64,000 nt of DNA from Phorcus lineatus (taxonomy: Eukaryota > Mollusca > Gastropoda > Trochida > Trochidae), in NCBI GenBank assembly GCA_921293015.1, contig OV121086.1:30180254-30244253 (forward strand), in the 5' to 3' direction. Both the position numbers and the translations under genes were made by a program. This document shows positions 24,651 through 37,200 of the stretch, in pieces (position 1 is the first letter of the stretch; each line of letters begins with the position of its first letter). Below the pieces are notes generated by a model, which made no database searches, was not told the DNA's origin, and saw only the letters and a program-made list of their open reading frames with translations.

Positions 24651-25129
24651 AAAGATTGCCATAAATATCCCTGAATGAAAAACTATTATCTGCACACCAT
24701 CTAACAAAACTGCTACATTATCCTTCTTTGTTTGGCTTATTGCCAAATGGTTGTTTGTATCACCAAAGAACCCAAGGTCGAAACCTTATCACGTAAGCAT
24801 AATACATTGATGTTCTGCTAATTCAAAATAGAAGACATTAATTTGGATAAGCATTAAAAGTAAATAGAAATACCAAAGGCTATGTTTTTTAGTCTATCTT
24901 TGGAAACATTCTCTTTACAGAATAGTGCATTAAGTAAACAAGTGCTCGTAGGATTAGAAAACTAATCATGCTTGATTTTAGATATCTTGGATAGGTTAAA
25001 GAGAAGGTCTTTCAATAGATTTTATTCCCGCAATAAATTTTATTTTCTGCAAATGGACCACCTGGAAAGTGTGTTTTTAAATCTCACAGCAAGTCTCGTT
25101 CACTCAATTTCAATACAAAGTGGAAAGGT

Positions 25130-25260
25130 TTCATCTTAGCCTTATACAAAGGCATGGATTGTTAAAATGGTAAAATTATACCTACGCGTTTCGTTTATAG
25201 AGACCATTGCTTTGCAGTGGTATGATTTGTTCTTATGAAAACTGAACTGATATGTTGGTT
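25130..25260 (-). repeat. Block 5 fragment, inverted
   Basis: On the minus strand it reads AAGAACAAATC...CAAAGCAATGGTCTCTATAAACGAAACGC..AGGTATAATT, cited in short pieces, matching 21160-21235. It is the only block found in the opposite orientation. Confidence 0.7.
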
Positions 25261-25838
25261 TTGTAATTCCTCGAATGAAGCACTTGTAATGTATTATAAA
25301 TTCCACTGTCAATCTGTTTAAAAACGCAGTTGAAAGAGTTCATTTACAAAGGCAATTGATTTAGTAATTTGTAAATGGACCATCTGGATCGACGTTTTAT
25401 ATCTCACAACAAATCCCGTTCAGTCTGTTTAGATTCAAATCGGAAAGGGTTCAATCAATCCCAATGGCATGGATTATAAATGCTTAGATCTTTCCTATCA
25501 ATCTCGTCTTATAAGAAGGAGCCGGGTAATGATTCACAGCAGTGATTCATTCATATCTTCTTCTAAGTAAACCTGCGTAGTGTGCTCCTTATATACTGTG
25601 CAATATTAATACGTGCAGTAGAGTTACAATATATTGAGAATTTGTGTCTGTCCTTGATAAAAACTACAATCAATTTCAATCTCACGCACTGAGGTAGAGG
25701 AGTAACTTTATACCTCACAAGATGATATAATCATGGTAATTGTCAAGGGAAAGCAGATATTTTATTCAATTCATTATTTTCTTTGTCCATCATGTTGAAA
25801 TTGATCTCATTCAATAGTGTATTAAAAACCGTTGTTAG

Positions 25839-25868
25839 TGATGTCATAACATTGTTCCGATGACGTCA
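25839..25868. promoter_or_regulatory. CRE pair, one half decayed
   Basis: TGATGTCA at 25839-25846 and TGACGTCA at 25861-25868, 22 bases apart. The intervening CATAACATTGTTCCGA resembles the spacer at 15244-15258. Confidence 0.45.
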
Positions 25869-27719
25869 ATCGATTGGCGATTTTATCGTCACATAGTTCA
25901 ATGGCAATAAAGGCTATCGCCACTGTTGAATTAGTACCACTGAAAGAAGAGAGTATTTCACTCTCAGTCATGTTATTCTCTGTAGTAGGATATATCTTGG
26001 TACATAACAGCAGCGGAATTCTTTTGACGTATAAAGGATATATGGTATTTCTTAAACTTCGTCTCAGTAACTCAGGTCAAAATAATTTTTGGCCTCAAGG
26101 GAAACAAGCATGATATCAATATGTTATAAAGTTTATATTTTTTCCTAAATTTCCGAATTATATAAACTCAGGCATATTTAACGCAGATGATGCACTTTAT
26201 CTTATTGAAATTTGTAATATAAATGTGAATATATGAATATTGTAATTGAAATTACAGAAAATAAAAAAAAATCTTGACCATGAGTGAGTGGGGTTTAAAA
26301 TTACGCAAAATGCATCGGGACTAATTACTGTTTTCATCTACGTGTTCGTTAAATTACATTTTTACAATTTTGATAATAATCATTCCTAATATCGAATCGT
26401 TAATGAAGATGAAGGTTTGACATTGAAAAGAAACTTTGTATTTGTATTTCTTATTGAACGGACAATGGACTTATCATGGTTTGTATAATTGTTATGAGAA
26501 TGTTACGTTGTTATAACAATTTTACACTGTTCAATGGGTCTTTTACATGTAAGTAGGCTAGTATTCTGAAATGTTCTCTCTGGAAAGTTTTTTCCCTTCT
26601 ATGTATTTCTGGAGTCCTAGTGTTTCTAAAAAATAAAGGGTATTAGAAAGCACTCACTCACACATTTGATCAACCTGTTGTTCTACAATTGACTTTACGA
26701 CTTCTGCTGCGTCATTGTTCTCCTCTTTTGGAAACTGTTAACAACCGGATTCATCAAGGAATTACCATCAAGGACAGGTCTCAATCTATCACTGCTATTT
26801 GATCAAGGACTTAGTGAATATAACTTTTATGCTAACCATTTGATACTGTATAACGTATTTGTATTAGTCCTTATTGTCACTTTAAATTCTTTGTTTTCCA
26901 TTAATTAAATTGTTATTATTAACATATTCAATTGTTTGTCATTGTTTTCTGGTTTTACTGGGAACATTCTTTATATTTATAAATTCACACGTATTCAAAA
27001 TGACCATTCAAGAGTCGTTGTCACTATGCAATCATGTTAGCCTCTGACTAATTGGAACTTTAGAAATGTTAAGTAAGGATCTAAGCTATGGATCCTCTCA
27101 GTTAAAGATAGCATACTCCTTTTTTCATCTTGTCATTTATCTTGAATGCTGATTCTTTGACATATTTTCATCTCAGTGTATAAGATAGAGTGTAAATATA
27201 TGAGAAAAAATAGTTTGATCTTAAATCCTTGATCACATAAAAAATACATGGTAATTCTGCCATTTGAAATCATTGTCGTAAAAACAGTCGTAAAACAAAT
27301 ATTAAAGGTTAAGTGATTTAATGCTGAATTATCAAAATCATAGTAATTTGTATTAAAATTCTAGGGTTAAAGATGCAATTGCAATTTGTTACAGTTATAC
27401 AGTTCTCACTGACCATAGAAAGCAATGTGAAATTTTCAAATGAAAGATTAACAGTAAATAGCATTAAATAATCTTTGAATTTTTTGTTTTGGAATACTGT
27501 TATCAGTGTTTAAATTGAAGATAAATTTCCTCTTTAGACAAAATATAAAACTTTGAATTGGTATATTGGTAAACAAAATGAAGGGTGAAGATTAAAACTA
27601 TTTCCATTGTTCATTCCTTGTCATACCTATACTTTAATATCTTTAAAAGTATGCAACCAACCCTGATTCTGTTGATTATATACTTTTTAGTAAACATATA
27701 TGTATATATACAATCCAAA

Positions 27720-28060
27720 ATTTAATTGCAACTTCACTTCAGACGCTTCATGTGATCTCAATCATCCCTTCACCTGACCTCAACGGTGCCACGGACATTG
27801 TAATTCTTATTACAAGTTATAAACATATTCTTCAGACGAAATGATATTCAAGGATAATAAATTGAGGGTGACAGTCTGACCTCAATTACTCCCCACACAC
27901 TTATATCCGGATTCAATTGTCAATGAAGTATCTATCAAATATTAAGTAACTTGTGCACGTTTGAAGTAATTAGACAATTATTTTTGGATTTCGTTATCGT
28001 TCAAGAATTATAATCAGCGAAAGTACAATTGGTAAAGTGTTGGTTTCACTTCCATTAACA
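27720..28060 (+). repeat. Long low-copy unit, block 1 (copy C)
   Basis: Counterpart of 4380-4900 with the same anchor order, about 150 bases shorter. Downstream it is followed by blocks 2, 4, 5, 6 and 7 in the same order as in copy B. Confidence 0.6.
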
Positions 28061-29349
28061 AACATTCATCGATTAGACATCCCAAAATCACCGAAAGGGG
28101 ATTGAAACCGTTCAAAATGCCAGAAAGTAAAGAAAATATATCAAAACACTAAATGATTGAATATATCACCATAATTGATCATCTACCCTCACAAACAATA
28201 ACAAATCATTGTTAATTCATTTAGATAAAAGCTTTATATTCCTCTTACAGGTTTGATGTGACATTTACTGTAGGTCAACATCACATTCATTCTTGATGTA
28301 TTCATACTACGGACTAAATCAAAGACAACAGTGTTCTGTTGTTGCATGATAACTTTATAATTCCCTTGGACCGACAAAGTGGAGCCCAAAAATGAATAGC
28401 CAAGACATAAGTATCTTCCTCTATTGAGATCAAACATATATGCCTTGTTATTTTATTCATAATTCTTGATATTTATTTTCGTCTCTCGATTGCAAAGGAT
28501 ATTAAGGAATAATATTCTTATAATTAAATAAAGTACAAAAATGATGACTTTTTTTATGACTTCATTTGTAAATAAACTTGACAAAATCTGGTTATATCAG
28601 TGATGTTTACCACCCATTGTCATTCATTGAGCTGCAAAATCGTGCTTAGAAGGAGAGAAGAGTCTTTATCGTATGTTTTCAAAGACTTCTTGAATTCCAC
28701 AAGTTGCAGAGCCTTTTTCTGAGAAATCACGACAGTTCGATTGTTCATATTCCGAGACAAGAGTAAGTTCCAGTTCATGAACCTGGAGCCGATGTTTTCG
28801 GGTGAAGGGAGGGTTTTTGTTTTAAATAGCAGCATAATTCAGTGACAGAACTTTGCAAAGAAACGTTTGGTGGACTGGGAGTCACTATTTTCTGTTTAAA
28901 ACTTTAAAGCGAGGTTTTGTCCTTCTTATAGGCACGTGTATACTTATAGATTCTCTATGGCAATCTTTAGAATGACATTAAGCAAATTTAACACAAAGTC
29001 CGCTTGTTGTTTATCCAGCGATCCCCGCAATGATAAATATAAAATGATGTTATTCAATGACTCTTTCATGAACAAAATGTTGATAATTAAATACGCCTGG
29101 GAATACATTTCATTTATGATGTTCACTGCCAAGTAGTTTAAGACAATGTAACGTTCATATCATATCAAGGGTTTGCCAGAAAGGCTTCCTTTCCTTTCTC
29201 ATTTGAAAAGCTAAAGGTGTTGGTGAATGATTAGATGCATTATACTTGGCAAGTGTTATTAACTTGATGCACCTCATGGCTGCATTCTGATAGAAGTTTG
29301 ACAAATGAAAATAACTTCAATAGGGATTCATAGGATATCAAAAGCAAAA

Positions 29350-29600
29350 GAAGGCTCCATTGAGTAAAGACTTTATTCTTTTCCACTTAGTAGTTGCACT
29401 CCTTTTGGATGTGGTCAAATGAAAATTACACTGTTTAATATTTATAGCTTAATTTTAAGAATATCACCAGAAATCATATCTTAATCTCATCAGTGCTTTC
29501 ACTAAAATCCTTAATTCAACCGTCTGATTTTTTTATATTAAAATCATATAGCATTTTGTAATTCTGAAGAACCATTCAAATGTAAATCAATTTGAAAAAG
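29350..29600 (+). repeat. Long low-copy unit, block 4 (copy C)
   Basis: Counterpart of 18030-18380; the best match is the end (TATAGCATTTTGTA...AACCATTCAAATG). Confidence 0.55.
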
Positions 29601-29639
29601 AAAATATCTTTATATGTTGTTTCTATGTAAGCGCACTTT

Positions 29640-30345
29640 TTATTCATTAAAAAACCCTCAAAACTTCAAAACCATGTTCACTATAACAATATATCGTTCA
29701 AAATATGCATCCTTCGACTATCTCATATAGTTTTATTGTTGTGAAAACATAAAATCAGAAAATATAGTATTATAGTATAATTCAAGTACATTGCGTAAAA
29801 TGTTTTAATATATATATTTATATAATCTATCAACAACAAAGCACTATCCTGTGCTATTGGTGGCATCAAGAGACTATCCAAAATTCAACGTTACTATCAT
29901 GGCATGTTACTCCTTTATTTTATATGCAGAAGCTTTCCAAATGTACTACTGTCTTGTTATAGTACACTTAGTGCACTAAGATACTTTCTTGTGAAGGTTA
30001 TACTTAATGTTTTTATGTACTTAAGCAAAATTTATATTCAGAAGAATAAATCATCCAAACTTAAAAAAAAAACCTATCCTTTAAACGAAACGCATAGGTA
30101 TAATTTGACCATCCCTTTTGTTTTTGTTGCGAAAAGATGAGAAAATATGCTATTGATATTATAGTGATTTTCAAGGTTATTGAACAAAAAGATGAGAATT
30201 AATTTTTTGCCTTCGGTATTACTATGAAGTAAATCACTATTCTGTGCTATGTGTTACACCAAGAAACTAACCTATACAACGATATTGTCAAGTCATCTTG
30301 TTCTTTTATATGATATACAGCTGCATTCCAAATGATTTCTTAAAT
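29640..30345 (+). repeat. Block 5 duplicated in tandem (copy C)
   Basis: Two successive, unequal copies: 29640-29960 (more diverged, retains CTGTGCTAT, CAAGAGACTATCC and AATTCAACGTTA) and 29975-30345 (closer to copy B). Confidence 0.7.
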
Positions 30346-30559
30346 ACTTGTTGATACTGCACACTGAGACACGAGATACTAATAGTGACTATTTGGGCAA
30401 GAGACTTTCAAATTGTGCCTCTGTTTGCCCAACAGAAAATGAGTACTTTGTAAAGCAGTGTTGGTGGTGACCTTCTCGCGACAAGTATATCATGTATCAT
30501 GTACAGCAGGATAATAACGATGGTAGTCATTTCAGCATGCACTATTGGATCAAAATTAT

Positions 30560-30662
30560 TAGTAGTAATAATAAAAGTAATAGTAGTATTAGTAGTAATA
30601 ATAATAGTAATAGTAGTAATAATAGTAATAGTAGCAATAACCATAATAGTAGTAATAGTAGT

Positions 30663-30728
<66 letters not shown>
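30560..30728. repeat. (AGT/AAT/AGC)n trinucleotide microsatellite
   Basis: Mixed trinucleotide tract between blocks 5 and 6 of copy C. It creates false poly-Ser and poly-Val frames. Confidence 0.95.
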
Positions 30729-30767
30729 TGATTAGAATTAGAATATTGATAAGAAAAATATCATTCT

Positions 30768-31120
30768 ACGTTTCTCATTTGTAACTATTTGTTTTCTTTT
30801 CACTACTTTTCCTTGAAAATTATTGAAATGGCAAATCTCGTTTTGTACTGAAATCTTTATAATGATTTACTCTTGGATATTTCAAATCGGATATTGAATG
30901 ACTCTAAAACTCCTTCATGGAATTGATTAAATGATTGCTCGCATGTAGCTAATAATGTTTACGGACTTTTCTATTTTACTTTATGTAGAAATTATTGTTA
31001 AAGAACTTTGTTCGATAGATGTTGGTCACGCAAAGAAAGTAATATAAAACATAGATTAAAAGTTGCTTTATGATTACATGTATTTGCATTTTCAGTGTTC
31101 TGCTGCAAAATACTTCTAAG
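30768..31120 (+). repeat. Long low-copy unit, block 6 (copy C)
   Basis: Counterpart of 22915-23245. A trinucleotide microsatellite (30560-30728) separates it from block 5. Confidence 0.8.
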
Positions 31121-31279
31121 GTAAAAACGTATTCCTGTTGCATAAAAGTGCAATTGAATCAAATATTTTACTCTTTTGGTTTTCTTTAATGAAGATTCTA
31201 TCAATTCTGTAAAAGAGTACTTAATATCTGATGGTTATAACGAGTCAGACAGGGGCATTGCATATCCCAAAATTTATTT

Positions 31280-31440
31280 TACCAAATTTTTAACAATAAC
31301 AATGTTGCAATTTTTCAGACCTTTGTGTATGTATGTCTTACTGTATGTAAGAAAGTTGCGTTTCATCTAAACGATGATTAAAAAAACAAATAATGCTCAC
31401 TTCAAAGTTGGATTCGAACATAGATAATAGATAATATCAA
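31280..31440 (+). repeat. Long low-copy unit, block 7 (copy C)
   Basis: Counterpart of 24460-24650; it keeps its place after block 6. Confidence 0.5.
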
Positions 31441-31994
31441 TGCATTAAGAAGTTAAATCCATTATTTTTAAATTGTCTAAAATTGTACAATCTCAATCTA
31501 AATGCGCTCGTAACGTAGGCGATAACTTTGATTGTTTTAAAGAGCCATGGAATATATATATATATGTATAATTTCATTAATAACTTGGCTCTGTGAATAG
31601 CAACGTTAGACAGTTCAAAAAATATTTTTGTACACAACCCTTTGCTGGAGCCAATGTAGTTGTTAAAAACTGTGATGATTTTTTCACGAGGATTTGTCCT
31701 TGGAACCAAGCGTACTGTTTTGTTCTGGGTCCTCTGGAGATGATCTTAATCCTAGCATTCAATAATACACAGCTGGTGAACCAAAAGTGTGTGTCTCTGT
31801 GTACGAATTCCTATGTATAAACATTGTTTTTTGAAAATTTGAACCACACCAGTTTTTACAAAGATACTTTATATTCAAAACTTTTAAACCATTTTGTGAC
31901 TTATACGGACAGATATTTGGAACAGTTTTGAGTGGGTCAACAATAGAGAATTGAGATTTCCTTCTTTCTACAATTACCAACACTGGACTCATAC

Positions 31995-32290
31995 CTTATC
32001 GTGGTGTTGTGGTTTGCGTGCTTCAGAGACCCTCAGAGCTATGCCAGCTGGAGCTAACATGCTCCTGGTAGGGGCACCCACACTGGACAGCTCGACGGGT
32101 AGACCAGACAAAATTTGAGTCCTTCTAAAACCTGCTTTCTATCTCTCACTATTCCTTTCTTTCCGTCTTTACCCTTATCATTTCGATCCCTTTCTCCCTG
32201 ATGTGTCCACGCTCTTTTGGATGCTTGTCATCAACGTGTTAAATAACTGAAATATTGTTGAAATCACGTTAAACCCCAACTCACTCACAC
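31995..32290 (-). mobile_element. Dispersed repeat fragment with GTGAGTGAGTT end
   Basis: On the minus strand it begins GTGAGTGAGTTGGGGTTTAA CGTG...CAATATTTCAG, a common molluscan repeat. The other end holds GGTGTTGTGGTTTGCGTGCT and CAGAGCTATGCCAGCTGGAG, a sequence widespread in invertebrate repeats, possibly a LINE 5' end. It may be a composite. Confidence 0.6.
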
Positions 32291-32959
32291 ATACTTTCTG
32301 CAATCAAAATATTATTGATCATTTTCACGGAAAAGCATTTTGACATAGCTAGACTTTTTCAGAAAACAATATCTTTAAATTACAATTTCATAATCAAGAT
32401 AATCAAGAAATTTGAGTATTGCAATCAGGACCCCGTTGTTGCATTAATTCCTGCCAAGTGTGTCCCCGTCGTACTATGAGTATCATCTGTAAAAAAAAAT
32501 TTTGGAATGATGCTTAATTAAGTCATTTTTAAATTAACACTATATTTCAAGATAATTGCACTAAAATGTTATGAAACAAACTTTTGTTAAGCATCTGTAA
32601 CCTTGAGGTAAGATAGGAATGAATGAGGAGTGAGCTCGGCTCACGATCAAGGTATTTTCTTATTTTACCAATACAAGCAAAGATGGTAGTTTACTCTTCA
32701 AATGATACTTAGGACATGGCTCGATAAAAAAAGATATGATCGAAAACTACACCTAGGTTTTCCATTTGCTTAGTTCTAAGAATACCAGATTTCCGAAGAA
32801 GGTTTTGTTTTGGTAACAATAATAATGAATTCTGTTTGGTTCTTATTATCGAGCTTTAGCCACTTGGCTTTCATCAAACGGTTTCCAGTAATGGTTTATA
32901 TCTTATAGAATTATCAATGCTTGGAAGGATGTTACTTTTCCTGTGTTAAGATACCCATT

Positions 32960-33115
32960 TGTACAGCTAGGGGAATTGCAATGTGGATCAAATGCCTTGC
33001 CCTAGGACACAACATAGTGTATGGCCAAGGCCACAAATGTTTGGTGTTTCTTCCGGGATTCGAAACCGGGCCGTTGGCGTGAGAGGAAGGCATGCTAACC
33101 ACTGTGGTTCAATTA
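32960..33115 (-). mobile_element. Second tRNA-derived SINE type, fragment
   Basis: On the minus strand: ACAGTGGTTAGCATGCCTTC, CACGCCAACGGCCCGG and TTTCGAATCCCGG, i.e. an A/B-box tRNA-like head different from the main family, followed by the GCCTTGGCC...TTGTGTCC body. Confidence 0.75.
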
Positions 33116-34129
33116 TTATAAAACATTATTCTTTCGCTGCTCAAACTGATTTTCAAAGATTGACTTTGATATTCATATACGATAATCTCCGACAACTCCC
33201 AAAGGCATCTAAGCAAATAATCATAAGAATTTCGAAGACCGAAGATTGCATTCAGGATAATTCATTTATCCATTTTTGCAACATTTTCAAACATTACATC
33301 TGTAACATTTACATCGAGGTTTTGAATATAGTTTTTGATTAATGTCTGTAAAGTTTCATCAAATGTCATAATAAATGATAATGATAAGGATAGACCTTGC
33401 AATCATGTAATGCTTATTTTTCGGTGGCTTGTATCTGCATTTCATTCTTTAAAAGAATTACTTATTTCGTGTCGTGTAGATCTAAATCTAGATAATCGCA
33501 AAGTAGCTGTTATGTAAAAGGCTATAATTACATCATTAGAGACCTCGGGGCGTAAACCATCATGATCGTGTTCATCACACAACGGCTCATTTTAGAAAAT
33601 GCCCTACATGTAAGTATTAGCAGAATCAACTCGTTGCTAGGCAACCAGTGTATTCTTGCGCATTAAACGAAGTAAATTGAATGCTGTATAATCAAATTAT
33701 ACATCCACTGATTTTTCACATAGGAGCCGATTGTATCGCATAGCAGTGATAGAAAAAATTCTAGATAGGGAAGAAATATGTTCTCAACGCTTGGAAAGGA
33801 GTCTAAAAAAACAGTTATTGCAGACCGACATATGAATTTTACTTTTCAAAAGGTCATCGTGTTTGGCCTTGGATAAATTTAGATGGACATGAACTTATGA
33901 CCAATGAAACATTGTCAATACCCTTCTTGGTTATCATTTGTATCAAATATATCAGATAGATAATGTACTACAAAGTTGAAAGACAAATCCTCTTCTTATA
34001 TTCTGATGAAGTCATATGTAGTATATGTACATTATCATGACAAAAACTGAGAATAAAGACTAATTTGCAAAAGAAACATGTTTAGAGAAAACCGTAATAA
34101 TAAATTTCCCAAATGCATTCCTCGCTGAG

Positions 34130-34960
34130 GTTCATCCTGCAAATGAGATAAATGGGGTTGAAACTGTGTTCCCTGGGACGCCTGTTGGCAGTTCTTCGGA
34201 GGTCATTAATTCCTTTCAACTTCTGTTCTGTTACGAGCTCTTCTCGGCCTCGCGGCAGGTTCCCCTAGCGGCAAAGTATTGCAGCAAAACCCACCTTACA
34301 ATATTTCAGCCAAAAAAACTTTATGCAAAGATAACATATTTGTTGTCACACAGGCCTATGCAATGATGCAGTCACTAAATAAGACAGATGTGTTCTATAA
34401 GATATTCAATATTCATACAAAGTTTAGCTTTCCGGAAGCCCTCGGTAAAACTGAGGCGTCTTGAATGATTAATCTGAAACGGCCTCGCTAAATGCACAAC
34501 TGACTTTGATTGCATCAACCAGGCTTCTACAACTTCCTGCTTCATCAGCATAATTGAATCCGCTGATCGAGCTCCTTCCATATACCCTGATATCCTTCAG
34601 GCAAAAAGTCTCGTATCGCTTGCTTATCTAACCAGCCAATGAGATGACTCGCATCCAGCGACAGCGGCACAGAAAATTCCGTTAAGTTCAAAAGAGTAGC
34701 TTCAAACTCCTTGAATAACGACTTTTCATTGGCCGAAACAATAACAGGTGAGCACGGCCACGAAGCCGCGCCAGCAGTATGAGGGATTTGGCTTGAAGGA
34801 GATTAGAGAATATGGAAGGAGCTGGATCAGCGGATTCAATTACGCTGATGTAGCACGATGTTTCTACAACTGTAGACCGAGAAACGTTCGTATTGACGAC
34901 GGAGGATGTATAGGAATTTATGACGAAGCTACCTGATGGGAGCGAATGGTAAACAATGAG
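34130..34960. other. GC-richer island with an inverted duplication and an unassigned open frame
   Basis: Composition differs from both flanks. A minus-strand frame without an ATG (about 34802 to TGA at 34545, about 85 codons) reads HTAGAASWPCSPVIVSANEK, later LFKEFEATLLNLTEF, DASHLIGWLDKQAI and IWKELDQRIQLC-stop. The last 12 codons with the stop are present again, inverted, at 34811-34870 (arms 34526-34581 and 34811-34870). I recognise no family. Candidates are a fragment of a mobile-element protein, a retro-copied exon, or transferred DNA. Confidence 0.5.
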
Positions 34961-35019
34961 ATGTTAGACAATTGCCGACGTGACAAAATACTACAACTAC
35001 AGGGTAAATATTATTTTCA

Positions 35020-35190
35020 CTGGCATCAATGACATGTTCTTGGTCTGTCATTGGTTCTACCGATATACCACAGACAAGAGGAAACTACCAACTTCCATGA
35101 CATGAGATTAAATTCTGATCAACAGTAATGGAATACTGAGAGAAAATTTGAAGATTCTATTTAATAATTCGACCTATATCCTCATTCAAT
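35020..35190 (+). repeat. Long low-copy unit, block 0 (copy D)
   Basis: Counterpart of 11745-11960; it precedes the block 2 segment at 36.7 kb, as expected from the unit order. Confidence 0.6.
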
Positions 35191-35212
35191 TAGGTAATAT
35201 ATATGTGCCGTA

Positions 35213-35236
35213 AATATATATATATATATATATATA
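35213..35236. repeat. (TA)n microsatellite
   Basis: Perfect TA run of about 12 units. Confidence 0.9.
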
Positions 35237-36244
35237 CTAGTATATGAAAAGTTGAATTGGTTCAAACGCAAGGTCAAATATAGATTAAATATAACATACT
35301 TCACATAGTCGTTTGAAGAATCATTTTAATCCCAAATATATTGTAAAAGTTAAATGTTCATGGTTTATGTATCAAATATCCTGTAAAAATAACAAACTGA
35401 AGATTGGTCATCATATAAGTTCATTACCAACCGGTTTCACAACATAGTGATCATCAGGGTAACTTATACAATGTGTTGCTAATGGTATAACGTTATATAT
35501 ATATATATGTGTGTGAATACCTGAGCAACATGATATAGAATCAACGTCCAATTCAAAACATAAACCGATATATTTAGGAAAAGTTTTATCATTACATTTA
35601 GTCTTAGATACCAAGATAAGGTAAGAAGGAATATTTAACCTTTATGAGTTATTATAACATTAAAAAGATAACGACAAGATGATGATAATGATGTTGACAA
35701 TAGACATTGAACACAATTACAAAGTAGAATATGAATTACATTGTCTTTTGAATAACAAATTTCCTAAGGAAACTGAGGTATATATTCCCAGTTACGATGT
35801 CTTATAACAAAGTTAGTAGATTGTTATTTGTATGTTCCAATCATAGAACTAGTGAAACATGACACCAGAATTAGTTACTCATCTACATGTATATTTGTTT
35901 ATAAAGCTAATGAGCATGTGATAATGTCCTTAGCATTTTGGATTTTCGACAGGAAGAAAGAGATTATAATAACTCTATCATGTAACTTTATGTGTGTTCA
36001 TTTTCGAGATTATCTTAACGATCATACATCGATAGTTACTTTGAAAGTAACATGTGCGGTTATATTGAATTGCCAAAAAGATATATTGTATAGAATGGGC
36101 AATTTGAGTGTGGTGAAAGATGATTGACATTTTTCTTTGTGTCGGTCAGCTTGACTCGATTTGAAACATTAGAATATTTAAACATATTACCTTATAAATC
36201 AGAGTATTCAATCATTCATATATTGATTTTGGGTTGTCACTCAA

Positions 36245-36482
36245 CTATGATCTGACGGAATCCCGTAGAGATCTGTGTCCACAGGAAGCTACATTAATGC
36301 CTATCACTTTCGTTATTTCAAATTTCAGAAAGTAACTTCGCTTTTCAACGAAGAGTATACCCTAATTATTCATATGCCGAAGTTCCCGAGATAGCTGACA
36401 ACTGATTAGATGTTTATTTCGGGGTCAAATTGTTCAAAGTTCACGTGGACACGGATCTCTAAGGGATCCCGTCAAATTATAG
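36245..36482. mobile_element. MITE with about 38-bp terminal inverted repeats
   Basis: The left end, CTATGATCTGACGGAATCCC then GTAGAGATCTGTGTCCAC, pairs with the right end, GTGGACACGGATCTCTAAGG then GATCCCGTCAAATTATAG, with few mismatches. 238 bp, no ORF. Confidence 0.85.
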
Positions 36483-36934
36483 ATAGTAACAAGCCAATTT
36501 GAGACATGGGAAAGAATCAATGATTTGATTTTAATGAGATTGGTCATGACTGTGATCATAGACAAGATGTACTCTCTTAAAGTATCTGTTTGTACTAAAT
36601 GCCTTTGTCCTCTTTAAGTGAAAATAAAGATCGATTGGAAACGGAATCTCTTTATATCTTTATGTCTTGATTTTGTGTCATTTCATTTACTTTCATCCTC
36701 AGAGATCAGCCGGGTTCCGTTGTAGATGGCCATCATATGTAGGTGAACGGAAATTAAAGTTATTTCTTGTTCACCCACCTTTGTCAAATAAGGGCACGAA
36801 AATGACACAAATATGCAGTTAATGTAGTAAGTTGTAAAATATGACATATTAGTAAGTTTGTGCGGGATTATAATCGCAAACAAATTTCAACAACTATGTA
36901 TGATTTCAATGAGAATGTTTAATCAGTAAAAGTT

Positions 36935-37200
36935 CATTGTGAGGTGAATTGATGTGCAAGTATTTCACTTTTATCACGGCTGCGTGGAGAAAGCTCACAA
37001 CACTTCTGTGGCTATGCATTATGGTGAAACCTGCGAGCTACGACTGGAACTAGCGATCCGTGGGTGGTACTGCGCTGAAATTCAGTGTAGCATTGCACTC
37101 AAACCTGACTGCGTTTAGAACACTTCTCTCCTGCAGACAAACTTTCCGAGACCCTGGCGGGATTCTAACTACTTGCCTCTCGACGAACAATGCGTCAACT
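36935..37200 (-). mobile_element. tRNA-derived SINE copy, head truncated
   Basis: Body and B-box region (GTTAGAATCCCGCCAGGG on the minus strand) present; the A-box part is missing or diverged. Confidence 0.8.

Larger units (their letters stand above)
24651..27719. other. Non-coding interval between unit copies B and C
   Basis: Apart from the inverted block 5 fragment (25130-25260) and the CRE pair (25839-25868) I see no gene, SINE or tandem repeat. A 79-codon frame at 25874 directly after the CRE pair is not recognisable. Confidence 0.45.

Noticed and set aside
30492..30735. Poly-Ser/poly-Val and poly-Ala open frames
   Set aside because: They translate the trinucleotide microsatellite at 30560-30728 in different frames.
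35828..36127. 99-codon plus-strand frame
   Set aside because: No promoter, splice or family evidence; random long frames are expected in 64 kb.
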